A stretch of 64,000 bases of DNA, from NCBI GenBank assembly GCA_947184155.2, contig CAMXCT020000804.1, positions 72,501 to 136,500 of the forward strand. Direction: 5' to 3'. Positions 1 through 10,434 of this stretch are shown here, in pieces (positions within the stretch are counted from its first letter, which is position 1; every line of letters starts with the position of its first letter). Both the position numbers and the translations under genes were made by a program. This DNA is from Cladocopium goreaui. Taxonomy: Eukaryota > Sar > Dinophyceae > Suessiales > Symbiodiniaceae. The notes below the pieces were generated by a model, which had not been told where the DNA came from, searched no databases, and saw only the letters and a list, made by a program, of their open reading frames with translations.

Positions 1-90
1 ATTTCTAAAATTCTGTCGGTGGCCATATATAGATTACTTCTAACCACCTAGCAGTCTATATGTTCCCCCATTTGTCCATAGGTTTTCTGA

Positions 91-275
91 GGAAAACATC
101 ACAAAATCATCGCCTACCTGCCGAGCCCACCGCCCACCAATCCCCACGTGAGCGCAGGAAATGGCACATCCAAGTGGTTAGACCTCACCATTCTTCGCGG
201 GAACTCAACGGATGTCACCGGCGAAGCTTCGACACCGTCGGTTTCAAAAACGGCATCTGTTTTTTCAACTGTTTA
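91..275 (+). CDS. Candidate terminal exon, unknown protein
   Basis: An open frame runs from just after a TGA at 88-90 to a TAG at 273-275. It encodes a Ser/Thr/Pro-rich stretch that includes LPSPPPTNPHVSAGNG. The segment is richer in GC than its flanks, and an AG (CTGAG) precedes it as a possible acceptor. A second + frame from 60 is also open, so the frame choice rests on residue composition only. The family is not recognised. If it is a terminal exon, the rest of the gene lies upstream of the window. Confidence 0.35.
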
Positions 276-401
276 GCATCAGTTTAAGCAGCTGAAAATA
301 TAGGTTTTAATGGGATGGTGATGAGAAGATATGATTAAAAACAAATTTCATGTTATACTTTTCTATATTTTGGAGACCATTCTTCAAACCTGCCGCATTC
401 A

Positions 402-509
402 GAATACCCCCTGGCAACAGGCCCAAATCTCCTGTTTCACTTCTAGCAACAGCAGCAAGTGTTATCCAAGATTTGGCGTGGACTTCTTTGCTCTTATTGA
501 TTGGGACGT
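402..509 (+). CDS. Candidate internal exon, unknown protein
   Basis: The open frame contains the run FTSSNSSKCYPRFGVDFFAL and ends in LIDWD. It follows a good acceptor (GCATTCAG) and stops at a strong donor (GGGAC then GTGAGT at about 510). Both borders look like real splice signals, which is why this segment is preferred over the longer frame 331-627. No domain is recognised. Confidence 0.4.
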
Positions 510-787
510 GAGTCTGAAAATAGGTTATAACCCCAATTCATTGGCATTTCATGGCATTTCATTTTGGGGACCCCATCTTCAGACAATTCCGTGTGTTGAA
601 GATTGGCAGTCTGTGGCAGTTATATAAATATATATATATATATATTTCTTCGCAAAAGGCATCCGTAACTCACAGACTTCAAGGTCAGAGACCCCCATTA
701 TCCAACCGTATCTTTCGGTTCCTCCGTTTATCATGATGCAATACTTGGCGAAGAACATGTAACAGAGAAGATGAAATTCAATGGCTG
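510..787. other. Probable intron or intergenic sequence
   Basis: This is AT-rich sequence with a TATA microsatellite at about 624-648. No convincing coding segment is seen. Confidence 0.4.
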
Positions 788-897
788 TATAATGTGGATA
801 AAGCAATGCCATAAACCAGCCATTTGGGAATGGTTTATACCACGTATGAAAATGGTGAAAATAGGGATGGTTTATCCGATTATCCAACATTGATATT
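788..897. mobile_element. MITE family 2, diverged copy
   Basis: The left end (AATGTGGATAAAGCAATGCC, then ATAAACCA) closely matches the left end of the better copy at 2813-2925. The right end (TGGTTTATCC…) is an imperfect inverted match. It is non-coding and looks like an old short inverted-repeat element. Confidence 0.5.
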
Positions 898-1185
898 GTA
901 TAATAGACAATGGTCATGTGGTTTCCCCCACTGATGAGCGTTCCCCAATTTCATCAGAAATGTGTCGGTTCCTATAGTAGAGTAATTATTCGATTTGTTT
1001 GGTTTCAAAGTGGATTGAACCAGGTTTACTGTTATAATTATTTTCATTTTTATCACTACTTTAGAAATGCGACAGTGAGTTTTAATATATGTATATGTTA
1101 AATATATATATGTATATATGCGTCGTCTTACACTTATCATCTCTTATCCAGTCAATCTAGCCCACATGCGCCCCGAGGAAATGCT

Positions 1186-1536
1186 TCACCAAATGGCTGA
1201 AGAATTGCTCCAGTTCAGCAGCAGGGAGTCTTGGAGAATCGCATAGTGGATGAGTTCGCACACAAGAAACATATGTATATTTGGAGGGGTATATGTTCTG
1301 GCTTTTTTTTCCAGTCTGGCTTCTGGGATTTTGGTTCGAAATCTTTCGATTTCGAATGCGTTCATCGTTTTCTCGATTGTTTTTATCGATTTCGTGACGT
1401 TTTCATCGATGTCTCCAGTGTTTTTGTCGATGTTCACCGCTTTTTCGATGGTTTTTGTCGTTTTCTTTGCTATGGTTTTCATCGATCCTTCCATGCCATG
1501 GTTTTTATCCATTTGTTCGATCATGTTCGATGGCAT
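1186..1536 (-). CDS. Hypothetical Lys/Ile/Glu-rich coiled-coil-like frame
   Basis: This is a 116-codon open frame on the minus strand. Its first two thirds are built of loosely repeated KTIEK / NIDKNTGDID-type segments that would be charged and helical. The DNA carries a matching degenerate repeat of about 18 bp (TTTTTCGATGG-like on the + strand). Two + frames over the same DNA are also open and are Phe-rich. The charged minus frame is the more protein-like, but all three could result from the repeat. No family is recognised. Confidence 0.3.
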   Translation of the reverse strand: MPSNMIEQMDKNHGMEGSMKTIAKKTTKTIEKAVNIDKNTGDIDENVTKSIKTIEKTMNAFEIERFRTKIPEARLEKKARTYTPPNIHMFLVCELIHYAILQDSLLLNWSNSSAIW

Positions 1537-1628
1537 TTCATTGTTTCTACATCATAAAATGTCCCACATGTATGTATTTGTAGCCTCGTCCCTGCTCTTG
1601 GAACCGCGCAAACCTGAATTAGGTTGGT

Positions 1629-1678
1629 GAAACTTGTCAATTCCGTGACGAAATTTAGTCGCGGAATTGACAAGTTTC
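1629..1678. repeat. Perfect 17-bp inverted repeat (hairpin)
   Basis: The arms at 1629-1645 (GAAACTTGTCAATTCCG) and 1662-1678 are exact reverse complements around a 16-nt spacer that is itself partly self-complementary. The unit is flanked by short direct ATTAGG copies (about 1619 and 1680). This resembles a tiny foldback element. Confidence 0.75.
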
Positions 1679-1686
1679 ATTAGGGT

Positions 1687-1796
1687 CATCATCAAATATC
1701 ATCAACATCATCATCATCATCATCATCATCGTCATCATCATCATCATCATCATCATCACATCATCACATCATCATCACATCATCATCATCATCAGC
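1687..1796. repeat. (CAT)n microsatellite
   Basis: This is a nearly pure CAT/ATC run with a few CAC interruptions. Confidence 0.9.
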
Positions 1797-1877
1797 ATTA
1801 GTATGAACATGAACACGGTGTTTGAGGATCTTCCCAGAAACATGTGAGATCAGTTTTGGTTTTTTGTCTCTTCACAG

Positions 1878-1955
1878 CAGCTGCAAGTCTCGCACAGCTT
1901 TGAGGACCTCTCCCTGCGTCTTCCAGGGGTCCTTGTCGCCAATCCAGTGATGTCT
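1878..1955 (+). CDS. Candidate internal exon, unknown protein
   Basis: Open frame QLQVSHSFEDLSLRLPGVLV… lies between a strong acceptor (CTCTTCACAG) and a donor-like GTAAAT after ATGTCT. The minus strand is also open here and ends at a stop near 1872, so the strand is not certain. The splice signals favour +. The function is unknown. Confidence 0.4.
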
Positions 1956-2000
1956 GTAAATATATTCAATATATATATATATATATTGTCCCAGCCCTGG

Positions 2001-2260
2001 TGTGCGTAGCATCAACTGCTTCTGCAAGTTCACATGAACGTTAACATCCCACCCCACCCCACCCCCCCCACCCCGCGTGTGCGTAGCATCAACTGCTTCT
2101 GCAAGTTCACATGAACGTTAACATCCCACCCCATCCCCCCCCACCCCGCGTGTGCGTAGCATCAACTGCTTCTGCAAGTTCACATGAACGTTAATTCACA
2201 TGAACGTTAACATCCCACGTTAATTCACATGAACGTTAACATCCCACCCCACCCCCCACC
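2001..2260. repeat. Tandem repeat, 73-77 bp units
   Basis: Units begin TGTGCGTAGCATCAACTGCT at 2001, 2078 and 2151. Each contains GTTCACATGAACGTTAAC (nearly palindromic) and a C-rich tail of variable length. The third unit is followed by further partial copies of the GTTCACATGAACGTTAAC core. Confidence 0.85.
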
Positions 2261-2289
2261 CCATCGTATGTGGTTCCAGGAGCTGGGAT

Positions 2290-2440
2290 GAGCCTATATA
2301 TATATTATAGTTCGCTTCATGGTGTATTATATATGTATTAATGTTCACTTACATTATAGTTCACATGTACATATTATATTATATTTATATATATATATAT
2401 TATTATATATTATATATATATGTATGTATGTATTATATGT
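2290..2440. repeat. TA-rich low-complexity tract
   Basis: This is TATATA / TATTATA microsatellite-like sequence. The short frames over it are artefacts. Confidence 0.8.
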
Positions 2441-2467
2441 TTCATGTATGGTGTATAGTTCACTTAA

Positions 2468-2602
2468 AGCCATGCATTGACAAATGTGCGGCACATGATC
2501 CACAAAGCCATCGTTCACCGTAACCAGGACCTGGCCTGGCAGATGGGACGGTTGAACCCCCACGACGTCACGAGGATTGAAGCCTGTGACCCGGTGATGG
2601 AT
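2468..2602 (+). CDS. Candidate exon, unknown protein
   Basis: An open GC-richer island encodes …NQDLAWQMGRLNPHDVTRIE… and reaches a donor-like region near GGATCAAAG at about 2600. The frame stays open into MITE copy A downstream, but composition falls sharply after 2602. No family is recognised. Confidence 0.4.
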
Positions 2603-2635
2603 CAAAGTCATGGGATATTGATGATAAATGGCTAT

Positions 2636-2743
2636 TACCCTCTGGTAAACATACAAAAAACTATGGAAAACCACCATTTTTTATGGGAAAACTCACTATG
2701 TCTATGGTCATTTTCAATAGCTATGTTAAATTACCAGAGGGTA
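2636..2743. mobile_element. Introner-like MITE family 1, copy A
   Basis: It begins TACCCTCTGGTAAAC and ends with TTACCAGAGGGTA, its reverse complement. The 5' repeat holds a donor-like CTG/GTAAAC and the 3' repeat an acceptor-like TTACCAG/AG. At 108 bp it is non-coding. The outer TA on both sides may be a TA target duplication. Confidence 0.8.
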
Positions 2744-2812
2744 CTGGGATTAGTACGGGTTATCAATGGCTACTGTCTATTAATGGGCTATTAATGGTTA
2801 TTAATGATGAAT

Positions 2813-2925
2813 TAATGTGGGTCAAACAATGCCATAAACCACCCGTGACTGGGAATGGTAACCATAGCACCTATAAACATGATGAGCACTGGGGGATGGT
2901 TTATGAAATTGTTTTATCCACATTA
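2813..2925. mobile_element. MITE family 2, best copy
   Basis: The terminal inverted repeats are about 28 bp and imperfect. The left end is TAATGTGGGTCAAACAATGC and the right end reads TTTTATCCACATTA. It lies 70 bp from MITE copy A, and a related copy is at 788-897. Confidence 0.7.
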
Positions 2926-2974
2926 AACAGAAAGAACCAGATCTTAGGGAAATCTGGGGATTTGCTATGATTTT

Positions 2975-3145
2975 GAAGGAGTTTGTGAAGGAAATTTCTG
3001 AGACAATCTCCAATGCTTTATCATCATTCTCCTCGTGAAGATAAACCTTTTCGAGGAAATCCCATATCTCGTGGGAGATGGGTTTCGTGGTTTCCCCCAC
3101 GGCCAATGCAGGTGCGATCTTGTAGAGGGGACATCTTATGGCTAC
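2975..3145 (-). CDS. Candidate minus-strand exon, unknown protein
   Basis: Within a longer minus frame, this part encodes acidic/hydrophobic protein-like sequence (APALAVGETTKPISHEIWDF, then LEKVYLHEENDDKALEIV). The flanks are AT-rich and contain MITE family 2. The family and exon borders are unknown. The neighbouring 2468-2602 exon is on the other strand, so the two cannot belong to one gene. Confidence 0.35.
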
Positions 3146-3231
3146 AAGAGGGGTGAAAGTGTATACTAAAGAGGCATGCCAAAAGACCCCATGTTCAGGC
3201 CACATCTTCGAAATTGTTCTCTTCATTCCCA

Positions 3232-4130
3232 ATCCATCCCAATCCCATAAAGTCGGTTCATTCAGATCATTCAGCTTATTATGTGTTTGTCATCTAAACC
3301 ACCGCGTGTGTTTCAGATTTTCTGCTGCTCACAATAGTTGCGGCCACTCTCCAGATCTCCGGCTACTGGAGGTGATGTTTTACATGGAACATCACCCAAT
3401 AGCTGTGTGCAAAGTCAACTTATTTCAGCGGAAAGCATAACGGGTTCGACCAATTTCGATCAGGTTTCATCATGCTTTCGGTTTCACCAAAATCCACTGA
3501 CGCAAATTTCATTCGTTGATCTGCTGGAGATTTGCGGAGCTCAGCACCTTTAGGTTGCAACCCAGATCCAGGTGTATCCAGCATTGATTCTTGTGGGTTG
3601 GTGCACTACGGATTCACCTTAGGCAGATTCAACGGACTCCGATTGCCGACTATACATATTAGCGGCATGCTGGGAGATTATACGAACTACAGACCAAGTT
3701 TTAGACTTGTTGAATATGGTCAAAGATAGGTCACCAGCCATGTTGATGATGTTAGTTTAAAAATCTTGCCATCCCAAACCTTGCTGTTGATGGGCTGGTT
3801 TACATCTCCCAGGTCAGTGCAGATAGACGTCCATATTGTATCTTCAAAAATGAGGGCTGTAAGGTTGATTCTACGCATTTAAAGCATTGGAAACCTACAT
3901 GTCACTACATATCCTGATTGGCAACCTGTGGATATGCGGGGTTCTACTGAGTTACTGTGCTGTTTGATGTTTTTTTCTACATCCACTCTTGCCCATTCCT
4001 TTTGTGGGATGAGCCAAGCAGCGATCCTTCTGAGAATTTCCAGGTATCGCCATTTTGACCTCTGAGCATCCTGGCTGGGACATCATTCACCACCAAGGGG
4101 TGGAGGGGAGTTTTACCAACCAAAACTTGG
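3232..4130. other. Mostly uncharacterised, with weak coding hints
   Basis: The + frame 3532-3729 (…GFTLGRFNGLRLPTIHISGM…) and a short frame near 4055-4140 (…HPGWDIIHHQGVEGSFTNQN…) could be exons, but their borders are not clear. No repeats stand out. Confidence 0.25.
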
Positions 4131-4139
4131 TCAGAATCG

Positions 4140-4276
4140 ACAGGTGTTTATATGTATATGCATACATACATACATATGTAATTATATATATATATACATA
4201 TGTATATACATATGTATATAATATATACATATATATATATACACATGTATGCAATTATGTATATATATATATATAA
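4140..4276. repeat. TATACA/TATA microsatellite
   Basis: This is alternating TA and TACATA tracts, low complexity. Confidence 0.85.
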
Positions 4277-4495
4277 GTTTCTGGTAAAGAATGCATTAAA
4301 TTAATGTTATTTTGAAGCTTCGGCCAAAACATCTTTCCACCAGAGAGTGTTCTGGCCAATTTCGGCTCACCGTTGACTTTCATCCCCAAAATCCAGGACC
4401 CCTTCAAGAAATGTTCAGAACAACAGCGTTGATTTCCAGATTTTATGGGGTTCAATCCAGAAAATAATCGAAAATCCTGGTTTAGACATGAGAAT

Positions 4496-4593
4496 CAATG
4501 GATTGGCTTAAGGGAAATCTTGCAGGACCCCCCCAGAATTTATGCAAGAATCTATGGTTTCCTTCAGATTTTCCCACAAACCAATCCATTGAG
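4496..4593. mobile_element. MITE family 3, copy 1
   Basis: The left end CAATGGATTGGCTTAAGGGA and the right end (…CACAAACCAATCCATTG) form an imperfect ~30-bp terminal inverted repeat. It ends 19 bp before MITE family 1 copy B. A related copy lies at 52248-52350. Confidence 0.65.
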
Positions 4594-4612
4594 AGAAAAC
4601 TCCAAGATGTGC

Positions 4613-4644
<32 letters not shown>

Positions 4645-4744
4645 AAATCACCATTCTTAAATTAAATATTCTTAATTGGTAAATCAACGAAATTTTCATG
4701 GGCCATGGCTTCAGTTCGCAAAACTCTTGGTTTACCAGAGGGCA
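4613..4744. mobile_element. Introner-like MITE family 1, copy B
   Basis: It begins TACCCTCTGGTAAAC and ends TTTACCAGAGGGCA, with one changed base in the last TA. The donor-like GTAAAC and acceptor-like CCAG are both kept. The centre differs from copy A and is AT-rich. Confidence 0.75.
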
Positions 4745-4797
4745 AATCTCCACTAAATCACCATTCATAGTGGTATATAGTGGTTAAATATTGTTAA

Positions 4798-4926
4798 ATT
4801 CCAATAAATCACCATTTTTGGTTGCTAAATCCCATTGAATCACAATTTTTGGTGGTTAAATTCCATTAAATCACAATTTTTGGTTGTTAAATCCTATTGA
4901 ATGACAATTTTGGTGGTTAAATTCCA
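4798..4926. repeat. 31-bp tandem repeat
   Basis: There are about four units of the type AATCCATTGAATCACAATTT followed by TTGGTGGTTA, with small changes between units. Confidence 0.8.
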
Positions 4927-4932
4927 TCATGT

Positions 4933-5044
4933 CATGCCCGGGACATCCCCCCCGAGGTGCGGCTTAACACTCGGCCGCACGCATGGCCGGGCGCTGGGAC
5001 TGGATCGTCGTGCCTGGGTCGTCAGTGGTCGTGACAGATGCAAG
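4933..5044 (+). CDS. Candidate exon, Arg/Gly-rich
   Basis: A sharply GC-rich island between AT-rich repeats has one open frame (LTLGRTHGRALGLDRRAWVV…). The composition contrast and long open frame suggest an exon. The function is unknown and the borders are uncertain. Confidence 0.35.
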
Positions 5045-5059
5045 TTGGTTTATCTTTTT

Positions 5060-6235
5060 TGCTGTATATATATAACATACAAACATATATATATATACAT
5101 ACAAATGTACACTGAGAAATAATTAATATATATATATATAATTTTGCAAACATATATACCTATATACAAGCATGTGCACATAGAAATGTAATATATATAT
5201 ATAATTACACAAACATATTTATACACACAAACATATGTACATAGAAATATAATATGTATAATTATACTTGCATATATATATATATATATTTATTTATTTA
5301 TTTATTTACAAACATAAGTATATATATATATGCAAACAGATTTACATAAACATATAATATACATACAATATAAACAAATATACATATATATACAAACATA
5401 TGCACACACAAATATAATATATATGTATACAAGCTATACAAACATAGATATATATAAACAAACATGTGTACATTGAAATTAATATATATATATATATAAT
5501 TTTACAGACATTTATTTTTATATATACAAACATTTTTATATATATACAAACATATATATATATGTATACAAACATTTTTGTATACAAACATATGTACATA
5601 GAAATAATATATATATATATATAATTATGCAAACACACATGTATATATAGACAAACTTATATTTACAAACATATGCACAGAAATTTAATATATATATATA
5701 CAACATTTATATATACAAACATTTGTACATAGAAATAATATATATATAAATATATATATAATTATTCAAACACACATGTATATATACAAACACATAGAAA
5801 TATAATATATATATACACATGTATATATAGACAAACATATATTTACAAACATATGCACATAGAAAATTAATATATAATATATGTTTGCAATATGTACAAA
5901 CAATTATATATAAGCATATGTACATAGAAATTTAATATACATTTTTTTTATTTTACAAACATATATATATAGTTACAAACATATGCACATAGAAATACAC
6001 TATATATATATATCATTGTACAAACATATATATACAAACATATGTACATAGAAAGTTAATAGGGTTTTAATTTTACAAACATATATATATACAAACATTT
6101 GCACATAGAAATATAATGTATATTTAATTATACAAGCATTTTTAAATATATACAAATATATGTACATAGAAATGTTGTAAATTTTGAATTATACAAACAT
6201 ATATATATATGTACAAACATATGTACATAGAAATA
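5060..6235. repeat. AT-rich satellite with ACATAGAAAT core
   Basis: About 1.2 kb is built from irregular 50-85-bp units. Each joins a TATA tract to ACAAACATATGTACATAGAA or close variants. Minus-strand Tyr/Ile/Cys-rich frames over it are low-complexity artefacts. Confidence 0.85.
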
Positions 6236-6242
6236 GAATGGG

Positions 6243-6460
6243 CCATGTTGGGATGAACCGCACCAATGAATTGTCGGAGCGAAGCCACACTTTGCCAAGA
6301 AAAATGGCACCGGAAAAGTGTACCATATTTCAATGGGTACTGTGAGGGCCGCGGAAAAGTTCCAGCTAGCTGGAGTTGTAGAGATTTGATGGCCCACCGA
6401 GCCCCACAAATGATAGCGAGCCTTAGGGAGATTGTCAATTTCACTATCTTTCATCAAGGT
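6243..6460. CDS. Candidate exon, strand uncertain
   Basis: A coding-like GC island is open on + (…YFNGYCEGRGKVPASWSCRD…) and also on the minus strand in two frames. It follows the AT satellite directly. Neither strand shows decisive splice signals, so only the island is reported. Confidence 0.3.
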
Positions 6461-6982
6461 TGTAGTTCATGATAAACCTGTCTATAACCACATGTATAGG
6501 GTAGATGGCGTATTTAGATGGTCTAGATTTTTGAGACATTGTCGAAAATCAGGGGGGAGTTGTGGAAGACAAATGGGGTCTCATTATTTTGGGCCTCTCA
6601 AACTCCATCGATAGTCACAGAGTCATACATAGATCCTGATGTGAATGCATCCGTATCTGCATATTTGACGGCGTATATTGTTTATCATTGGTTTATGAAA
6701 GTTTATGTTTCTATACGCATGTTTTGAAGATTTGACGAGCGCCTTTTTTGGTGAGCTCTTTTACGTTGTATGTCACTACATAAATCATCGATCATGGCTA
6801 CATCCCGGAATTGGATGGTGGGAGAGTTTACAGGAAAGCATCATATAGGTTCAAACCATGGCTTCCGTTTGAGATTTCCCTGTTTCCCCCTCAAACCCAT
6901 CCACTGGATGTCACATTTGTTGGTGACCTCCCATTATATCCCCATTATGATCCCAACACACATAGTATCCATATGATCCCAA

Positions 6983-7093
6983 TACCCTCTTTTAATGACA
7001 CAGTTTGCGAACTGGAAGTCAGCATTTTTAACATGTATATAAAGCATCGAGCTAAATTGGCCATCGCAAACTGTAGCAAATTACCAGATGGTA
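6983..7093. mobile_element. MITE family 1, degenerate copy C
   Basis: The left end TACCCTCTTTTAAT has lost the GTAA. The right end ATTACCAGATGGTA keeps the acceptor-like CCAG. Its length (111 bp) matches the family. Confidence 0.6.
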
Positions 7094-7780
7094 TATCCTG
7101 TTAAGTGGACGATAGTTCTTTCAATCCCCATTACATCTCATGAATCCCCATTAACCGCATGCTGGAAAATTGGCAATTTACTTGGATATTATTTTCGCAT
7201 CAAAAGCCTCTCTCTCTATATATATGTATATATATATATAGCTCGGGGATTTTCCAGCGGCCCGCCATGTTTGATGACACCGGAGGGTATATCCCCAATA
7301 TTCCGTTCACATCCCATTCATATTCCATGAAATACCCCCATGATACCACCATTTTTGTAAGTAAAATCAGTGGAATATCCCCAATTCCAATTAATCACAA
7401 TGAATCTTATTAACATAAGGTTAATGGAAGAAATCCTGCACCAGTTGGTAACACTTAGGAGCAGATTCCTATGAAAGACTGTAAATGATGGGATTATAAG
7501 GGGGTTTTGCCCATCTACGAACTGGTGCAGAATTCCATCCACAGCATCATTAACCAACCACCGTTAATCACCCCATCAATCACCATTGATCACCATTGAT
7601 CATCATTAATCATCGTTTCCCGATGGGTCAAAACCTATTATTACCATATTTGGATATATTTGGGTAAACAATTAGACATCCATTTACCAGCTATTTTTTG
7701 GGAACTATTTTAGGGCCCCAGGGTTTTGACGATAATAGCCATGGGCCATGGATGATTTCCCCAATTCCTCAATGGATGAT
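7094..7780. other. AT-rich non-coding region
   Basis: It holds a short TCTCTC/TATA tract (about 7210-7240) and degenerate ATCACCATTGATC copies (about 7560-7615). No supported gene is seen. Confidence 0.4.
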
Positions 7781-7784
7781 ACCT

Positions 7785-7905
7785 AGGCATCGTCGCGAAA
7801 GCGACCACGCGCTCCTCGCTTGCGCCATCCTTAGAGGTTGTAAGGTGCGCCAGGAGATCCATTGGAAGATCATGGGGATGTTGTTGGGGTTTCAACTTAA
7901 CCATC
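7785..7905 (+). CDS. Candidate exon, unknown protein
   Basis: The GC-rich island after ACCTAG encodes RHRRESDHALLACAILRGCK… in the + frame. A minus frame is also open. The borders are uncertain and the protein is not recognised. Confidence 0.3.
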
Positions 7906-8370
7906 TGGAGGATTCCATAAATGGATACCCCAAGATGGATGAGAATGGAAATCCTATTAATGTTAAGTTCACATAAATGAACAGATCAACACCCACATTC
8001 CAAAAAAATGTTTGGCAATACTACTTTGGGTTGGTTCCTCCCTATTCACAAACACGTGCGCCCCCCCTATTAGACAACACCCTCCTCAGAAATCCTAATT
8101 TTGTGGTAGTCAGGATTTACTTGTTTTTCATGGTTTTAATAAGTTTAGTTGTTTTTTTATGGTTGAAAATATATATATATAATATAAATGTCTTGAAGGG
8201 ATGTCCCATGCCCAATCTCACCATCTCACCCCCTCACGGGAGGGAGGTTGCCACTGAAAAGAGAAATCTCGACCCATTGGCGGCAGGTTGTTTTGTTTTT
8301 TAATGTATGACAAGCGTTAGTTTTTGAACTTGGCATTAAAATGGATGATTTGCAGTAGTGAGGCAATTAA

Positions 8371-8756
8371 ATGATAAGCCCAACGTTACATTTGTTTTTC
8401 TTGGCGGGGGGCATTACACTATCTATATTATCTATACTATCTATGCTATCTATACTATCTACAGTCACATATGTTTGGGAAATATGTCTTGAACTGCGAA
8501 GCATGGCGATGTCAAGTGCCCCGTTGCTGCACATTGGCAGGCGTACAAAAAGCCAGCAGGAGCTCGACCGCACGGATCTCAACTTGGACAAGCAGATAGA
8601 GGAGGACAACTTCGACAGCGATAATGGGAGGCTGTTGGATGGGCGGCATTTCACTAGACTTAGGTATCATTTTGGTACCTATCCTTTTTTTTTGCGGGCT
8701 CCCGAACTTGTAATCTTTTCTCATGACACGGGCGGCAAGTTTGGGTATACAATCGC
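8371..8756 (+). CDS. 5' part of split gene for signal-anchored protein
   Basis: The frame starts at the ATG at 8371. Residues of about 8-40 form a hydrophobic segment (LFFLAGGITLSILSILSM, then LSILSTV) encoded over a CTATCTATA microrepeat and fitting a signal anchor. A polar region follows (KSQQELDRTDLNLDKQIEED). The frame runs without a stop to ATCGC at 8752-8756, where the copia element begins. The same frame resumes exactly after the element at 16343: one ATCGC copy leaves Ile-Ala intact, for a protein of about 202 residues. As it stands the gene is interrupted and would end 13 codons into the LTR. A signal anchor with Asn-glycosylation motifs in the distal part suggests a type II membrane or luminal protein (inference). 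The family is not recognised. Confidence 0.6.
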
Positions 8757-8964
8757 TGCAGTTGTGTGCAGTGTTGCCTTGTTCCATGTCATATAGGGTG
8801 ATCACATGTTCACCTGTGGCTTCTGGTACAAGCCCCAGCGTAAAGGTGAGCAGGTCGCATGGGATTGCGACTTAGGAAGCCATGACGCTGTGCTGAGTCC
8901 AAAAGGCGCTGGCAAACGGTGAGTCTTGGTGGTGCAGGGGCACACCAACCGTGTGCAGTTTGAA
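8757..8964 (+). repeat. 5' LTR of copia element 1
   Basis: This 208-bp copy starts TGCAGTTGTG and ends GCAGTTTGAA. It matches 16130-16337 base for base as read by eye. If the duplication is taken as 6 bp (AATCGC), each LTR is one base shorter. Confidence 0.95.
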
Positions 8965-8965
8965 C

Positions 8966-8978
8966 TGGTAGCGAGAGC
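8966..8978 (+). promoter_or_regulatory. Primer-binding site of element 1
   Basis: TGGTAGCGAGAGC begins one base after the LTR. It resembles the complement of an initiator Met tRNA 3' end ending in CCA, the usual copia primer. Confidence 0.75.
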
Positions 8979-8992
8979 CCCAGGGAAGGGGC

Positions 8993-10434
8993 ATGGCGAC
9001 AGAGAGCAGCAGAGAGGGCTACGTGAGAAGGTTCTCAGGTGAAAGCAAGGATGCTCAACTGAGTACCGCAGGTGGAAGAGATGGTCGAGAGCTCATCTGA
9101 ACGTGCAGAAGGCGAAAGGGGTGCCAGAAGAGGCACTTGGATCCCTGCTGTTCACCCTGTTGGGTGGTGCAGCGCTCAGAGCCTTTGATTCAGTTCCTAT
9201 GGACAGGATTGAGGCGGTGGGCGGACAACAGGTGGTGTATGAAGTTCTGGATGACCGCTTCCCCGAGGAAGCAAGCCACGACAGGATCGGAGAGGTGCTG
9301 GACAATGTCTTCGACCTCAAGGTGGAGCGTGGTGAGACAACAGCGGTGTTCACGGGCAAGGTGAAGTCCGCTTTCAGTGCAGCGGAGGAAGAGGGGATCA
9401 AGTTCCCAGATGTGGCCAAGGGCTATCTGCTGATGCGCTTTGCCAAGCTGACGTCAGACAAGAGGGCGGTGGTGTTGGCGGCATCTCGCCAATCATATGG
9501 CGAGGCAGATGTGGCATCAGCTCTCAGGACGACGTATCCTGAGGGGCTGTACTCTGGGAGGACCACGACGATGGTTGCGCCGGTGGAGACGGAAGAGCTC
9601 TATGACTTTGTGGATGACGAAGGCCCTGCAGGTGAGGACGTCTTTGCGGTGAATGACGCAGAGGACGACGTCGCAGCAGGTGAGCCTCTGGAAGAACAGG
9701 ATGCGATCGACATTCTGATGACCTGGAAGCAGACGCGCAACCAGATCAACAAGGAGAAGATCTCCCGAGGCTTCAGTGGTGGAGCTTCAGACCTCAAGAA
9801 GATGGAGGCACGGGTGCGGTGCTTCAAGTGCAAGAAAGTTGGACATGTTTCACGCAATTGCCCCAGTCGCAAAGGCCAAGGAAAGGGTCCACCATCATCA
9901 GCAGCATCGTCTACAGCGACAAGGGTCAGCTATGTCAACATGGTGACAGAGGGCTCGACGGAGGTGGATGACGAGGTGGTGCGACTGATGCAGAGCTGGA
10001 CCAACAGACCCAGGGACTTTTGGAGAGTGGAGGAGGACAAGGTGATCCGAGAACATGTGGTGCCACGGGCCCAAAGCTTCTGTGTGCGATGGACTGGATG
10101 CCCAGTGGATGGCGCAGAGCTCTATGACGACCGCACCACAGTCATGTACTTTGCAGACGGTCCCAAGGAAGAGGTGAAGGACAAGATCTACGCCGATCCA
10201 TGTGAGGCCCGACGCAAGACTGCGGAGGAGTGGACGGGCCAGACCATTTTCTACAGACGGCCGAAGACACCGGCACCTGATGTGGAGGAAGAGGTGGACC
10301 AGATTGCCGAGGCCTTCGTGAATGCCACCTTGGACATTGCGGCGACCTTTGAGGAACCGCGGAGCGACGAGGAGGTGGAGATGGAGGAAGAGACATCATG
10401 TCATCTTGTCCACCCCGCTGGATTTGGAGTTGTC
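8993..10434 (+). CDS. gag: Gag with zinc knuckle (frameshifted)
   Basis: The likely start is ATG 8993 (MATESSREGYVRRFSGESKD). The frame must change near 9058, because the Gag core (YRRWKRWSRAHLNVQKAKGV) is in another frame, open to 10476. After the capsid-like helical core, an acidic stretch leads to a CCHC zinc knuckle at 9820-9861 (CFKCKKVGHVSRNC). A further module follows at about 10010-10170 (DFWRVEEDKVIREHVVPR, then CPVDGAELYDDRTT). The same type of module occurs twice in element 2. Gag would coat and package element RNA. The N-terminal frameshift is one of several lesions. Confidence 0.8.

Noticed and set aside
3430-3460. tRNA T-arm-like GGTTCGACC
   Set aside because: No acceptor stem, anticodon arm or CCA context around it. 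No cloverleaf could be built.
5342-5925. Tyr/Ile/Cys-rich minus frames as membrane proteins
   Set aside because: They are low-complexity translations of the AT satellite.
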